Shown here: in pieces, positions 26,827 through 38,600 of the stretch | How positions within the stretch are numbered: position 1 is the stretch's first letter | How the letters are laid out: the number at the start of each line of letters is the position of its first letter | From: Hyperoodon ampullatus | Lineage: Eukaryota > Chordata > Mammalia > Artiodactyla > Ziphiidae | Assembly: GCA_949752795.1 (NCBI GenBank) | Contig: CATKHW010000422.1 | Location: forward strand, 2,170,001-2,234,000 | Direction of reading: 5' to 3' | DNA length: 64,000 bases | Notes under the pieces: model-generated | Database searches by the model: none | Seen by the model: only the letters and a program-made list of their open reading frames with translations | Told to the model about the DNA's origin: nothing | Translations under genes and position numbers: made by a program

Positions 26827-27231
26827 ACGGGCCAGGCCCTAGGAACAGGTGTGGGCTCTTGAGAGTCAGGATAGACAAGGGGCTGCAGCTGCGGCTTGTT
26901 TTCTTATCATTTTATCTGGTCCATGAGTGGATAACAACTTCAAGAAGACCCTATCCTAATGAGAGGAACCCAGGAGTCAGGGAGAGGAGTGATGGTGGGT
27001 GGAGACAGAGGCCTGGTGCCCTGGCTGCAGTGGAAGTGTCTGGAAGACCAGGCAGAAAGAGCCTGCAGAGAGTGATAGCCATGGTCACAGACCTGTCAGA
27101 GCTGCTGTTTGTTAGTTCAAGTCCTGCTCTGAGGTGTTCTGTGTCAGCTGTGAGCGACAGGTGAGCTGTGGGTTCTCTGCAATGTGGGCTATGTGCACAG
27201 TTACTGTGTGTCCAGCCCTGCTGGGGTACCT
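26827..27231. other. Unassigned GC-rich stretch
   Basis: No recognisable domain or repeat. It lies between the 620-bp segment and the retroviral remains and might be retroviral leader or gag eroded beyond recognition; nothing visible proves this. Confidence 0.4.
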
Positions 27232-27428
27232 GCCCAGGGGAGCTCTGTATCCAGGGAAGGGCCTGAGTAGGAGAGCCCCATGGGCTGCTGGGTAGCTGCA
27301 GAGGTGAGCTCAGTACCCTGGGAGGGACTTGACCACGAGAGCCCCGTGGGCTGTGGGGTAGGGGTGCCGCCCAGGTGAGCTCCATATCCTGGGATTGGCC
27401 TGACCACGAGAGCCCCATGGGCTGCTGG
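27232..27428. repeat. Three-copy GC-rich tandem repeat, 66-71 bp
   Basis: Three copies begin near 27232, 27298 and 27369. Each contains 'gagctc', then a 'cctggg'-like stretch, then 'gagagccccatgggctg' with small changes. The open frames across it are short and low-complexity. Confidence 0.8.
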
Positions 27429-27529
27429 AGACCTGGTAAAGGATATCAGGACAGTCAGTGAAGCCACCGAGTTTATACATCCAGTAGCTCCTATTTCCTA
27501 CTCCCTGCTGGTCATTCTACCTTCCACCA

Positions 27530-28225
27530 GGCCATGGCATTCTGTATTAGACTTCAATGATGCCTTCTTCTGTATTCCATTCATCTCAGAGTCACAAGAA
27601 TTTTTGGCTTGTGAGTGGCAGGACACAACATGCAACAAAAGCAATAATGCTGGGCCGTCCTGCCCCAATGGTTCAAAAATCCCCACACCATCATTGGGGA
27701 AATGTCCTCTAAAGACCTAAAAGTTCAACCTCTGTAAAAGGGAACCCTCCTTCAATATGCAGATGACATTCTGATCGCCAGGCCTACTAAAGACGCCTCT
27801 GAACTACCTAGCCAAGAAAGGATAGAAGGTGTCCAAGAAAAACGCTCAAATATCCCAGGCTAAGGTGACATGCCTGGGCTTCATTCTCACAGATATTCGG
27901 AGAAACGCATCCCAGGATAGGGAAGAAGCCATTTGCAGCCTTACCTCTTCTACAACTAGAAGACAGCTTAGGGGTTCCTGGGGAGGCCAAGGTTTTCTGC
28001 ATCTGGATCCCTAACTACAGTGTAATAGCTGGGCCTCTACATGAAACACTGACACTAAAAGATGATTATCCTTTTGAATAGAATCCAGAAGCAGCCTTTC
28101 AAGAATGGAAAGAGCAGTCAATACAGACCCTTGCCCAGGAACTGCCTAATTTAGCTAAACCCTTTGACCTTTACATACCCGGTCAAAGGTTAATCGCCCT
28201 TGGAGCCTTAGTGCAAAAACTGGGA
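27530..28225 (+). pseudogene. Endogenous retrovirus pol remnant: reverse transcriptase
   Basis: Class I (gammaretrovirus-like) RT traces appear in order. A palm motif resembling the family's 'DLKDAFF' region lies at about 27550-27575, followed by a tryptophan/LPQ region near 27652. The active-site motif reads Tyr-Ala-Asp-Asp at 27756-27767 and is preceded by Leu-Gln. A thumb/connection-like stretch ending in Pro-Phe-Asp-Leu-Tyr lies near 28160-28175. At least one frameshift and several in-frame stops separate these pieces, so it cannot make an enzyme. The fingers, upstream protease and RNase H are not recognisable. The usual residue after Tyr is Val or Met; Ala is less common. Confidence 0.85.
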
Positions 28226-28325
28226 CCACTTGAAATGGAGCAACACAAGAATGCCCTTCAGGTATGATAAACTATGGTCACCAAGGGCTTTGCCCACCGA
28301 CTCATCAGGCCAGGATACTGGGATA

Positions 28326-28443
28326 TCTAAAAAGCTGGAAATCAGCAGCCCGCAAGGCCAGCTCCCTCCTAAGGGAAAAGGACCCCACGTGGTGATCCTA
28401 ACCACCCATCATGCCCTGAAGTTGCAGGGGTCGCTCTGTGGAC
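28326..28443 (+). pseudogene. Endogenous retrovirus integrase C-terminal remnant
   Basis: At about 28372-28437 a frame reads Lys-Gly-Pro-His-Val-Val-Ile-Leu-Thr-Thr, then Ala-Leu-Lys, then Gly. This is the pattern of the gammaretroviral integrase C-terminal domain (Gly-Pro-Tyr-x-Val-x-Leu-x-Thr-Pro, then Val-Lys-x-x-Gly). A frame slip after it breaks the final Trp-x-His stretch. RNase H and the integrase catalytic core are missing between this piece and the RT remnant, so a deletion of more than a kilobase is implied. Confidence 0.75.
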
Positions 28444-28860
28444 ACACTGACCTCGAGTGAGGAGGCCCTCCAACTCCAACCTCCGGAGAGATAAACGGGG
28501 GCAACGGGCCCCCAAGATGACTCGTGTGACCATCACTTGACCTGGAGTTTCTCTCAGAAAACGACAAGACTGTGCCCCGAAAGAGCAGACTACTGCTTGC
28601 AGGACTTACTGCACCCAGAGGGGAGCTAATAAGCTTGGCGGGGGAAACGTATATCACGCTTTCACCATAGAAAACCCTACAGACACCACGGTGATGGTGG
28701 CCAATATGACCGGCTGGACTGCTGGCTACTTCTAAAGGCCGTTGACTCAGTGGACGTCATGGTCCTGGATCACCACTGACCCTGGACTGTCTGGGAGTTG
28801 CTCGGGCAGGGCTCTGACACATGGTGCTGTTTGTACATTAATTCAGGGACCTAATTAAAG
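28444..28860 (+). pseudogene. Endogenous retrovirus env remnant
   Basis: The clearest trace is Trp-Cys-Cys-Leu-Tyr-Ile-Asn-Ser-Gly at 28822-28848. It matches the end of the CX6CC motif of class I retroviral transmembrane envelope subunits. The upstream sequence has stops in every frame and no recognisable surface subunit. The position after the integrase tail is the expected pol-env order. Confidence 0.65.
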
Positions 28861-29340
28861 AAAGCACAGACTACTGGTCAGAGCATCTAGTCTGGCAAAA
28901 ACTGTCAGCCTAAGGTCGCCGAACATATGTGGGGTGGGGTGAAACCGGCCACCGCAGCATCTCTGCGCCTCTCTTTCCTGGACCCTTAAAGGTCATTAGA
29001 ATCTGTAACACTTCCAATGCTGGTGCTCAGGCGGACGAGAAGTGAGGCAGGAGGCCTTGGGACAATCAACCTCACCAGGAGGCTGGTGTGGAGACGTTTT
29101 GACCCTCCCCCCATGTATCAGGGCTCCCACCACAGCATGAAGCAGTTACAAAAGAGGGGTCTGCACCCTCAACACCCCAAGAATAAGGAACGGAACAAAA
29201 AGCAGAGGAGGTGTTCGTCTCCGGCAACGTTCATTAAAAATTCCTGGGAGATAAAAAGAGAATCTGGGCAATAAAATAAAGTCTAACCTGTTTTTCCTTT
29301 GTGCTTTGTCTAATTTCACGTGCTCCTAGGGTTCCGCATG
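28861..29340 (+). other. Possible env tail and retroviral 3' end
   Basis: No domain is readable. Overlapping AATAAA signals lie at 29270-29280, followed by a T-rich stretch ('gtttttcctttgtg'), as in the R region of a retroviral LTR. LTR ends and a polypurine tract could not be identified, so this is a weak call. Confidence 0.3.
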
Positions 29341-30010
29341 CAGAGGTCCCACACCCGGCACTTCAGACCCGATTTCCTAGTGCAGAATGGCTGGGTCGAC
29401 ACCTCAGCTAGTGGGGTCCCATGCAGACTCCGCGGCATAGAGCCTGAGCTGCAGCCAACTCAGCCCTCGAGAGCTCCATCCCCTCCCTCCCACTGACGCT
29501 GCCGGGGACCCTACACAGCAGCCCAGCCCACAGCCCATGGGTGAGTGCACGCTCTCACCTCTCCATTCTGTTTTCAAAATAATGTTTCCTTTGCTTCTGA
29601 ACCAAACTCAGTCTTGATCTGTTGGCTCCAATGACACTGGGCACGGGGACTCCTGTTGGGGTCCACTCTGGAGGATCAGTAACAGAAATTGAGAACATTG
29701 TAACTTCAATGAACAGATGTGTGAGCCAAACTGTAGTTAACATAGAGCAGTGTATAATGCTCGGGTAAAATAAGATGTTTCTAAGACTTACATTTGATAT
29801 TTCCATCACTTTCCTATAAGCAAGTTCAGTGAAGACGTCTGTCTTATTTGTCAGGTCAACATTAGAGAAATGAAGTGATTTATTTTCATGGATGTACATC
29901 GAATACTCTTGGCTGAAGCTTCAATCTTGTTTTGAATGCTTTTCCATTGAAAATGATACCTCTCTTTCAGCTCCCCCATTTCTGAGAAGTATAAAACCTT
30001 ATAATTTATT
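29341..30010. other. Unassigned spacer
   Basis: GC-rich to about 29550, then A/T-richer. A 114-codon minus-strand frame (29555-29899) has no recognisable domain and I treat it as chance. Nothing else is identifiable. Confidence 0.5.
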
Positions 30011-30235
30011 ATTACCAAAGGGGAAAGGTAGGAGAAGGGATAAATTAACAGTTTGGGATTAACACATACACACTGCTATGTATAAAATAGATCATCAACA
30101 AGGAACTACTGTATAGCACAGGGAACTACACTGAATATTTTGCAATAACCTATAAGGGGAAATAATCTGAAAAACAATAGATATTTTTATTGACATCATC
30201 TATCAATGACAGATAAAATGTAACTTAAGCAAGGC
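30011..30235 (+). mobile_element. LINE-1 3' UTR fragment
   Basis: 'attaccaaaggggaaaggt', 'gggataaattaacagtttgg', 'gggattaacacatacacac', 'ctactgtatagcacagggaa' and 'gcaataacctataagggg' occur in order. This is a hallmark of the ungulate and whale LINE-1 3' UTR. It is from a different subfamily than the copy at 24947 and lies in the same orientation. Confidence 0.92.
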
Positions 30236-30404
30236 CGATGGTGAGCGCTCTGACCCTGAAGATTTCAGTCATCTAAAGTTTGGGCTCTGCCTATTTCCCA
30301 AGGCCCTTAAAGGACATACGTGTAGCCGTAGCTTAAAAATTCCCCAGTTTGGGGTTCGGGGAGGCACTGATTTGGAAAAATCCCTGGTGTTCTCCTTACA
30401 TGCA
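30236..30404. other. Unassigned edge before the diverged satellite
   Basis: No recognised element. The first satellite homology follows at 'cttcctacagctaaaacatg'. Confidence 0.5.
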
Positions 30405-32145
30405 CGGGACCCTTCCTACAGCTAAAACATGCCTGTCACACCTAGAGGATGGTACACCGTTTGATCGGAAAGAGTTTGGAAAAGGCACCTCATCTCCTCA
30501 TTGCATGGTGCTCGGGTTCAACCCTCCAGCATCTTTCCTAACAATCTCCTCACTTGGTGATATCAGCACCGTCAACATCCTGTTGCACACAGTTTGGAAT
30601 TTGTCCAGAGGATGTAGCGGAAGGATGAGAAAAATATAGAGACATGTCTTAGGTGTTCGGACAGGCACATGCCACTCTAATTTCCAATCCAGAACACAAA
30701 TTCATCAAAGGCTAGAATTGCCCACGGAAACAGAATAGGGCTAGAGGAAATCCCGCTGTTTTGTGTCCAGTTTCCAAAAACACAAGTTGAAAAATGGAAC
30801 TCAGGGGCACTAAAATTCATGAAACTGCAGAGTTGAAAATATCTATCGTCGAAAAATGTCTTGAGGTAAGTCACAGAAAAGGACTTGTAAGCAAGGGAGA
30901 GTGGCAGGAAACAGATTTGAAGAGGTAGAAAGGACTCCCCATTAAAGCACAAGAAAAGGGGCTGAACATCGCCAATGATGCAGTTGGCCAAAAAGGGTGT
31001 ATGCATTTTTTCTGAATATATTCAAGTAAAGGCCATACACACTTTTTATCCAACCCAACAGGTGGGCACTGGAAATCAATATCACAAAATGTATCACTTC
31101 ACATCAGTCAGAAGGGCCATCCACATAAAGTGTAAACACCAGAAATGCAGGACAGGGCGAGGAGAAAAGGGAGCCCTGTGAGGCTGATAGTGGAAATGTA
31201 ATTTGCCAACGGCCACTCTGGAGAAGTGTATTGTGTTTGCTAAAACATCTAAAAAATGAGCTACAGAGCATAGGGCACTTGCACTCATGGGCGTGTACCT
31301 TGGGAAAAACAAAAATCGACAGAAAACAGGCACCCGAACGTTTACCACCTCTCTGTTAAAAAGGGCCTCAACTTGGATATAACCTAAATGTCCCTGGAAG
31401 GATAAAATGGATAAAAGAGATGGGGTACTTATGTAGAGTGGAATATTACTCATCCAGAAATCAATGAAATAAGGCCAGTTGTAACAACTCTGGAGGAGTT
31501 ACATACGATCATTCTAAGTGACATATGTCAGAAAGAAAAAGACACATATCATAAGATGTCACTTAAAGGTGGAATCAAAAATGGCTACACATGAAATAAA
31601 TTACAAAACAAAAACATAGTCAAATATGTAGAAAATAGACATAAGGCTGCTAAATGGGAAAGGTGGGGAATGGTGAGGTATTATCCAGGAGGTTGAAATT
31701 AGCAAAGATACCATTCCAAGTACCAAATTGAATAACTGACAAGGCCTACACGGTACCTCAAAGAACTGCACTCAGCCCACTCAAGTCACTGGAAAATAAT
31801 ACATATGACTGGTAAGCATCTGAAAAAGAAGTTATTGTTGTCTCACAGTACATGAATCAAGTGGATGTACAGCAGCAAAAAACAGAGCTTTGAAAATCAG
31901 CTGTAACCAATATAAAAATAAATTTAAAACTATTTATAAAAACAGTGAGACAGACAAAAATTCTTACAAATTTTGTTGAAGGGCTACGATGTAACATGGA
32001 TTGAACACATGTAGACCCACAGCAGGATGATTATATAAGGCTGGAAGCTATGCACGCTAAGAGATGTTAGAGAGGCTGGGTGAGGAAATGCAGACCTTTT
32101 AAAGTAATACTGCCTGGTACCCATTCCAGGTGTCCCAAATCTGCA
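30405..32145 (+). repeat. Diverged satellite unit D1 (array edge)
   Basis: The unit aligns end to end with the array units but with many substitutions and indels. In the LINE-1-derived half it is closer to ordinary LINE-1 than the arrays are. Examples are 'taaatgtccctgg', 'gtggaatattactcatcc', 'tatgtcagaaagaaaaagac' and 'ggtggaatc'. It is therefore an early-branching or slowly homogenised copy. A/T tail remnants occur near 31920-31950. Confidence 0.88.
30983..31054. repeat. Diverged palindrome of D1
   Basis: The 36-base arms meet at 31018/31019, and by hand 27 of 36 pairs match. Two pairs differ from the arrays on both arms together. The outermost pair is G (30983) with C (31054) instead of C with G. 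Base T (30998) pairs with A (31039) instead of C with G. Confidence 0.85.
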
Positions 32146-33888
32146 GGTTCAAAGGAATCTTCTGACAGCGAAAACATGCCTGGAAAACCAAGATGAACGT
32201 ACACCGTGTGCTCAGGAAAGGTGTCTAAAATGCACCTCATTTTTGATCTCCTGCTGCTGGGGTTCGCCATTCCAGCCACATTACTAACAACCTCCCCACT
32301 TGGAGAATCAGCACCTTTAACCTCCTGTTTCCCACAGTTTGCAATTTGTGCAGAGGGTAAATGGGAAGAGGGGGAACCAATGAGAGATTAGCTGTAGGAG
32401 TTTTGACAGGCACATGTCACTCTAATTTCCCATTAGGAAGAAGAATTAACCAAAGGCTCAGCCTGCCTCCCCAGAACCAGAATAGGGCCGGAAGCAATCC
32501 AATGGTTTGGCGGCCAGCTCACAAAAAAAGCGAGTTGCAAAATGGAACTCAGGAGCAGACAATTCAAAGACCTGCAAAGATATAAATGTTAACCAACGTC
32601 CAAAAATATATTCAGGTAAGGCAACGAAGAGGATCTGAATGAGAGGCAGAATTGCAGGAAACAGATTTCAAAAGGTAGATTGTACTCACATTTAAAGCAT
32701 ATGAAAAGCAGCAGAATTTCTAAAATGATGCAGTTGGGGAAAAGGGTGTATGCGTTTTTTTCGTGAATATCTTCAGGAAAAAAACACATGCAGAGTTTTT
32801 GGCCAACCAAGCAAGAGGGAAATGCAAATCTGCACAACAAAGGAGTCTCAATTTCCACTGCTCAGAAAGGCAATCCAAAAAATGTGTACAAACCAGAAAT
32901 GCAGGAGAGGCCATGGAAAACAGGGAGCCTAGTCACGCTGATGGGTGGGGTATAAATATCCAAGAGCCACTCTGAAGAAGTGTATGCTGTTTCCTAAAAC
33001 TTCTAAAATACAAAGCCCCCAAGCAAAGGGGACTTCAACTCACGGGCATATGACTTGGGAAGACTAAATATCAATAAGACACAGGCACCCCAAAGTTTAG
33101 GGCTGCTCTGCATACAAGAACCTCAACTTTGGTACACCTAAAATATCCCAGGAAAAAGAGAAATGCATAAAGAACTTGTGGTAATTTTGTACAACGGAAT
33201 ATCACTCAGACGTGAAATCAGTGTATATAAGGCCAGTAGCAGCATAATGAGTGGATTTAGGTATGATGATTCTAAGGGAAATTAGTCACACAGAAAAAGA
33301 ATCTTATCATAAGATATCACTTATAGAGGGAATGTCAATATCACAACACATGAACTGAATTAGGAAAGAGAACAGAGTCTCACATTTAGAAAAAAACTCT
33401 TATGCCTGCTTCAGGGGAATGGAGAGGTGGGGTGATGCATAAAACCAGAGTATGATATTAGCACAGGTACCATTCCATAAACCAAATACAGAATAGACAA
33501 GACCTACACCTTCCTCAGTGAATGGGACTCAACACCCCTATTCCCCGCCGAGGAATATATCTGACTAGTAAGAATCTTAAAACCTATGTATTCATATGTC
33601 TCCGTAAGGAAATCAATTGTGTCTAGACTGGCATAAACAGGTCAGTGAAAACCAGCTCAACCCCATAATAAAAATGAATTTCAAAAACAAAACCAAAAAG
33701 CAGCAAAATTCTTACACAATTCCTTCAGGGGTTCTAATGAAACCTGGAATGACCCTATCTGCAAAGACAGCTGGATGAGACATAAGGCTGGACACTTGGG
33801 ACTGAGAGGACTGGTGAGATTGGGAGAGAAAATGCAGAACCTTTAAAGTAGTAATGCATGCCACCATTCCATGGGTCCCAAATCTCCA
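32146..33888 (+). repeat. Diverged satellite unit D2
   Basis: Full-length homologue, less diverged than D1. It has kept the LINE-1-derived half ('cataagatatcacttat', 'gactagtaagaatcttaaa') and the unknown half ('accaatgagagattagctg'). Confidence 0.9.
32733..32807. repeat. Diverged palindrome of D2
   Basis: The outer bases are 'gttgg' and 'ggccaac', as in D1. The interior is eroded and the centre reads 'gaatatcttc'. It can still fold but with many mismatches. Confidence 0.75.
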
Positions 33889-34669
33889 GGTAGAAGGGAA
33901 TATCACTACAGTTATAACATGTATGGGAAACCTAGAGAATGGACACCCTGTGATGGCGAAAGGTTTCTAAAACTCTCCTAATTTTTCCTCTCCTTGTGCT
34001 CCACTTTGGCATTCCAACTGCTTTACTATCAATCTCCCAACTTAGGAGAGTCAGCCCCTATAACCTCCTGGTTCGCACAGTTTGCTATTTGTGCAGATGA
34101 TGAAAGGGAAGAGGGAGAACCAATCAGAGAGTAGATGTAGGCATTTGGACGGGCACATTTCACTCTAATTTCCCGTCAGGAAGAAGAATTAACCAAAGCC
34201 TCAGCCACCCACAGGGAACCAATAAAGCCACCCCTGGAACCAGTATAGGTCCTGAAGCAAAATTGTGGATTTGCGGCCAGCTCACAAAAATGGGATTTGA
34301 AAATTGGAGCTCAGGGGCCCAGCAATTCAAAAACCTGCAGAGTTATAAAGGACTACTCTCTTCCAGAAATCTGTTGAGGGAAGGCAATGAAGCGGACTTG
34401 AAAATGAGACAGAATTGCACAAAACATATTTCAAGAGGTAAATTGGAATCGCCTTTGAAGCACAGAAAAAGCATCCCAACTTGGACGGTGATGCACTTGG
34501 CCAAAAAGGGCATATGCCTTTTCCCCTGAATATATTCAGGAGAAAACGCATACGTCCTTTCTGGCCAATGAAGCAAGCATGCAATGCAAATCCACACTAC
34601 AAAGAATTGTCACTTCCCACCGGTCGAAAGGGACATCTGTATATCTGTAAAAACCAGAAAGGCAAGAGC
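33889..34669 (+). repeat. Satellite unit D3, left part, broken by the minisatellite
   Basis: Unit sequence runs normally to 'accagaaaggcaaga', where the 24/25-bp minisatellite begins. The same unit resumes at 41593. The unit was therefore intact before the minisatellite formed. Confidence 0.92.
34496..34569. repeat. Palindrome of D3
   Basis: Centre 34532/34533. Changes are L17 G->A, L23 G->C, L29 T->C, R23 C->T, R29 T->C and R37 G->T. L17 G->A also occurs in P26, where it is matched on the other arm. Confidence 0.88.
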
Positions 34670-34680
34670 GAGATGACAAG

Positions 34681-35670
34681 GGCATGAAGCAATGTGATCC
34701 CAAGGGTCATGGAGGATTGTGATGACAAGCGCATGGAGCATTGTGATGACAAGATTATGTAGCATTTTGCTGACAAAGGCAAGGAGCATTGTGATGACAA
34801 GGTTCATGGAGCACTTTGATGACAAGCGTCATGGAGCATTGTGATTACAGGGGTCATGGAGCATTGGGATGACAAGAGCATGGATCATTGTGATGACAAG
34901 TTTCATCGAGCATTTTGATGACAAGAGTCCCGGATCATTGTGTCGTCAGGGTTCATGGAGCGTTGTGATGACAGTGGTCATGGAGCATTGTGATGACAGG
35001 GGTCAGGGAGCATTGTGATGAGAAGGTCATGGACCATTGGGCTGAAAATGTTCATGGAGTATTGTGATGAGAGGCGTCATGGAGCATTGTGATGACAAGG
35101 TACTGGAGCATTGTGATGAGAAGACCATGGAGCCTTGTGATGACATGTCTCATGGGGCATTCTGAGGAAAAGGGGCATGCAGCATTGTGATTACAGAGGT
35201 CTTGGAGCATTGTGGTGACAAGGGCATGGAGCATTGGGATGAGAAGGCCATGGAGCGTTCTGATGACATGCATCATGGAGCTTTGTGAGGACAAGGGCAT
35301 GGAGCATTGTGTTTTCAGGGGTCTTGGAGCACTGTGATGAAAAGGGCATGGATCATTGTGATGAAAAAGGCATGGAGCCTGGTCATGACAGGGTTCAAGG
35401 AGCATACTGACGACAAGTGTCAGGGAGCATTGTGATGACAAGGGTACTGAGCATTGTGATGACAAAGGTCATGGAGCATTGTGATGAGAAGACGATGGAT
35501 AATTGTGATGACGAGCGTCATGGGGCGTTGTGATGATAAGTGTTATGGAACATTTTGATCACAAGGATTTGGAGCATTGTGATGACAGAGGTCATGGGGC
35601 ATTTTGATTTCATTGTGATGACAATAGCCTGAAGCATTATGATGATGGGCATGCTGCATTGTGATGACAG
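34681..35670. repeat. Minisatellite block duplicated at 39.6-40.6 kb
   Basis: The order of rare variants is the same as at 39605-40600. Matches include 'aagcaatgtgatcccaagg' (34688 and 39611), 'cggatcattgtgt' (34931 and 39929), 'gctgaaaatgttcatgg' (35041 and 40039) and 'gatttcattgtgatgac' (35606 and 40530). Offsets are 4924-4998 bp, so the left end of the minisatellite duplicates an internal block. Confidence 0.8.
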
Positions 35671-38600
35671 GGTTCATGGAGCATTGAGATGAAAAGGGGC
35701 ATGGAGCATTGTGATTACAGGAGTCTTGGAGCATTGTGATGACAAGGGCATGGAGCATCGTGAATGAGAACGCCATGGAGAATTCTGATGACATGCGTCA
35801 TGGAGCTTTGTGATGACAAGGGCATGGAGCATTGTGATTACAGGGGTCTTGGAGCACTGTGATGACAAGGGTCATGGAGCCTTGTGATGACAAGGCCGTG
35901 GAACATTGTGATGGCAGTGGTCATGGAGCATTTTTATGACAGGGGTCATGGAGCATTGTGATGACCAGGGCATGGAACACTGTGATACATGGGTCATGGA
36001 GGATTGTAATGACAAGCGCATGGAGCATTGTGATAAGAATGGCATCGAGCATTGTGATGAAAAGCATCATGTAGCCTGTGATGACAAGGGCATGGAACAA
36101 TGTGATGAGAGGTTTCATGGAGCATTGTGATGACAATGGCATGCAGCATTGTGATGCCAAGGGTCATGGAGCTTTGTGATGACAAAGGTCATGGAGCATT
36201 TTGATGACAAGAGGTGTGGTGCATTCTGTTGTGTAGGGCAGGGAGCATTGTGATAACAGGGTCATGGAGCAATTTGATGAAAAGTGTCATGGAACATTTT
36301 GATGACAGGAGTTATGGAACATTGAGATGTCAAGGGTCATGGAACATTTCCATGACAGGGTTTAAGGACCATTGTGATGACAGGGGAGTGGGTGTATTGT
36401 GATGACTAGTGAGGGAACATGTTGATATCAGTGGTGAGAGAGCATTTTTATAAGAAGTGCATGGAGCATTGTGATGACAATCTTTATGGAGCATTGTGAT
36501 GACAAGGTTGTGGAGCATTGTGATGACAAAGGTCATGGAGCATTGAGTTGACAAAGGCACGGAGCATTGTGATGACAAGTGTCACGGAGCATTGTGATGA
36601 AAAGTTCATGGAGCATTGTGGTGACAAAGTTCACAGAGCCTTGTGATGATGAGGCCATGGACCATTGTGATGACACAGGTCATGAAGCCTTGTGAAGACT
36701 GGAGTCACGGAGAATTGTGATGACTGGGGTCATGGAGCATTGTGATGACAAGGGCATGGAGCTTTGTGATGACAGGTGCATAGGGCATTGGTCTGACAAG
36801 TTTCATGGATAATTGTGTTGACAGTGGGCATGGCACATTGTGATGACAAGGTCATGGAGCATTGTGAAGACAAGGTCATGGAGTATTGTGAAGACAGGTG
36901 TCAGGGAGCATTGTGATGACATATTTCATGGTCCATTGTGATGACAATGGCATGGAGCATTGTGATGCCAAGTGTTATGGAGGATTGTGATGACAAAGGT
37001 AATGGAGCATTGTGATGACAAGGGCTTGGATCATTGTGATGACAAGGGCATGGAGCATTGTGATGACAACGGGCAGTGAGAATTTTGATGAAAAGGTCGT
37101 GAAGCATTGTGATAACAAAGGCATGGAGCTTGCTATGACAGGGGTCATGGGGCATTGCGATGACAAGTGCATGGAGAATTGTGATGACAAGAGCATGTAA
37201 CATAGTGATGAGAACTGTCATGGAGCACTGTGATGACAAGGACGTGGAGAATTGTGATGACAAGGGACATGGTGCATTGTCATAACCAGGGCATGGAGCA
37301 TTGTGATGGCAAGACCGTGGAGCACTGTGATGAGAAGACCATGGATAATTGTGATGACGAGCATCATGGAACACTGTAATGACAAGGGGCATGGAGCATT
37401 GTGATGACAGGTGTCATGGAGCATTGTGATGACAGGGGTCATGGATCATTGTGATGACAAGTGTCACGGAGCATTCTGATGACAAGCTTGTGGAGTATTG
37501 TGATGACAATGGCATGGAGCATTGTGATGAAAAGGGCATGGATCACTGTGATGAAAAAGGCATGGAGACTTGTCATGACAGGGTTCAATGAGCATACTGA
37601 CGACAGGTGTCAGGGAGCATTGTGATGACAAGTGTATTGAGAATTGTGATGACAAGGGTCATGGAGCATTGTGATGAGAAGTCCATGGATAATTGTGATG
37701 ACCAGCATCATGGGGCGTTGTGATGACAAGTATTACGGAACATTGTGATCACAAGGGTTTGGAGCATTGTGATGAGAGAGGTCATGGAGAATTTTGATTT
37801 CATTGTGATGACAATAGCATGAAGCATTATGATGATGGGCATGGTGCATTATGATGACAGGGTTCATGGATCATTGAGATGAAAAGGGGCATGGAGCATT
37901 GTGATTACAGGGGTCTTGGAGCATTGTGATGAGAAGGGTCATGGAGCCTTGTAATGACAAGGCCATGGAACATCGTGATGGCAGGGGTAATGGAGCATTG
38001 TTATCACAGGTGTAATGGAGCATTGTGATGGCAAGGGCATGGAGCATTGTGATGAGAAGGCCATGGAGCATTCTGATGACATGTGTCAGGTAGCATTGTG
38101 ATGACAATGGCATGGAGCAATGTGATGAGAGCGTTCATGGAGCATTGTGATGACCATGACATGGAGCATTGTGATGCAAAAGGTCATGGATCTTTGTGAT
38201 GACAAAGGTCATGGAGCATTTTGATGACAAGGGCGTGGTGCATTGTGATGAGAAGGGCAGGGAGCATTGCGATGACAGGGTCATGGAACAATTTGATGAA
38301 AAGGGTCATGCAACATTTTGATGACAGGGGTTATGGAACATTGTGATGTCAGGGGTCATTGAGCATTTTGATGAAATGGTTCATGGAGCATTTTGATGAC
38401 AGGGGTTATGGAACATTGTGATGTCAGGGGTCATCGAACATTGTGATGATAAGTGCATGTAGAATTGTGATGACAGGAGTCATGGAACATTGTGATGACA
38501 GGGGTGAGGGAGTATTGTGATGAATAGTGATGTAACATTGTGATATCAGTGGTGAGAGAGCATTTTGATGAGAAGTGCATGGAGCATTGTGATGACAAGG

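Noticed and set aside
29555..29899. 114-codon minus-strand frame
   Set aside because: No domain, no related copy in the window, and a length possible by chance in this composition.
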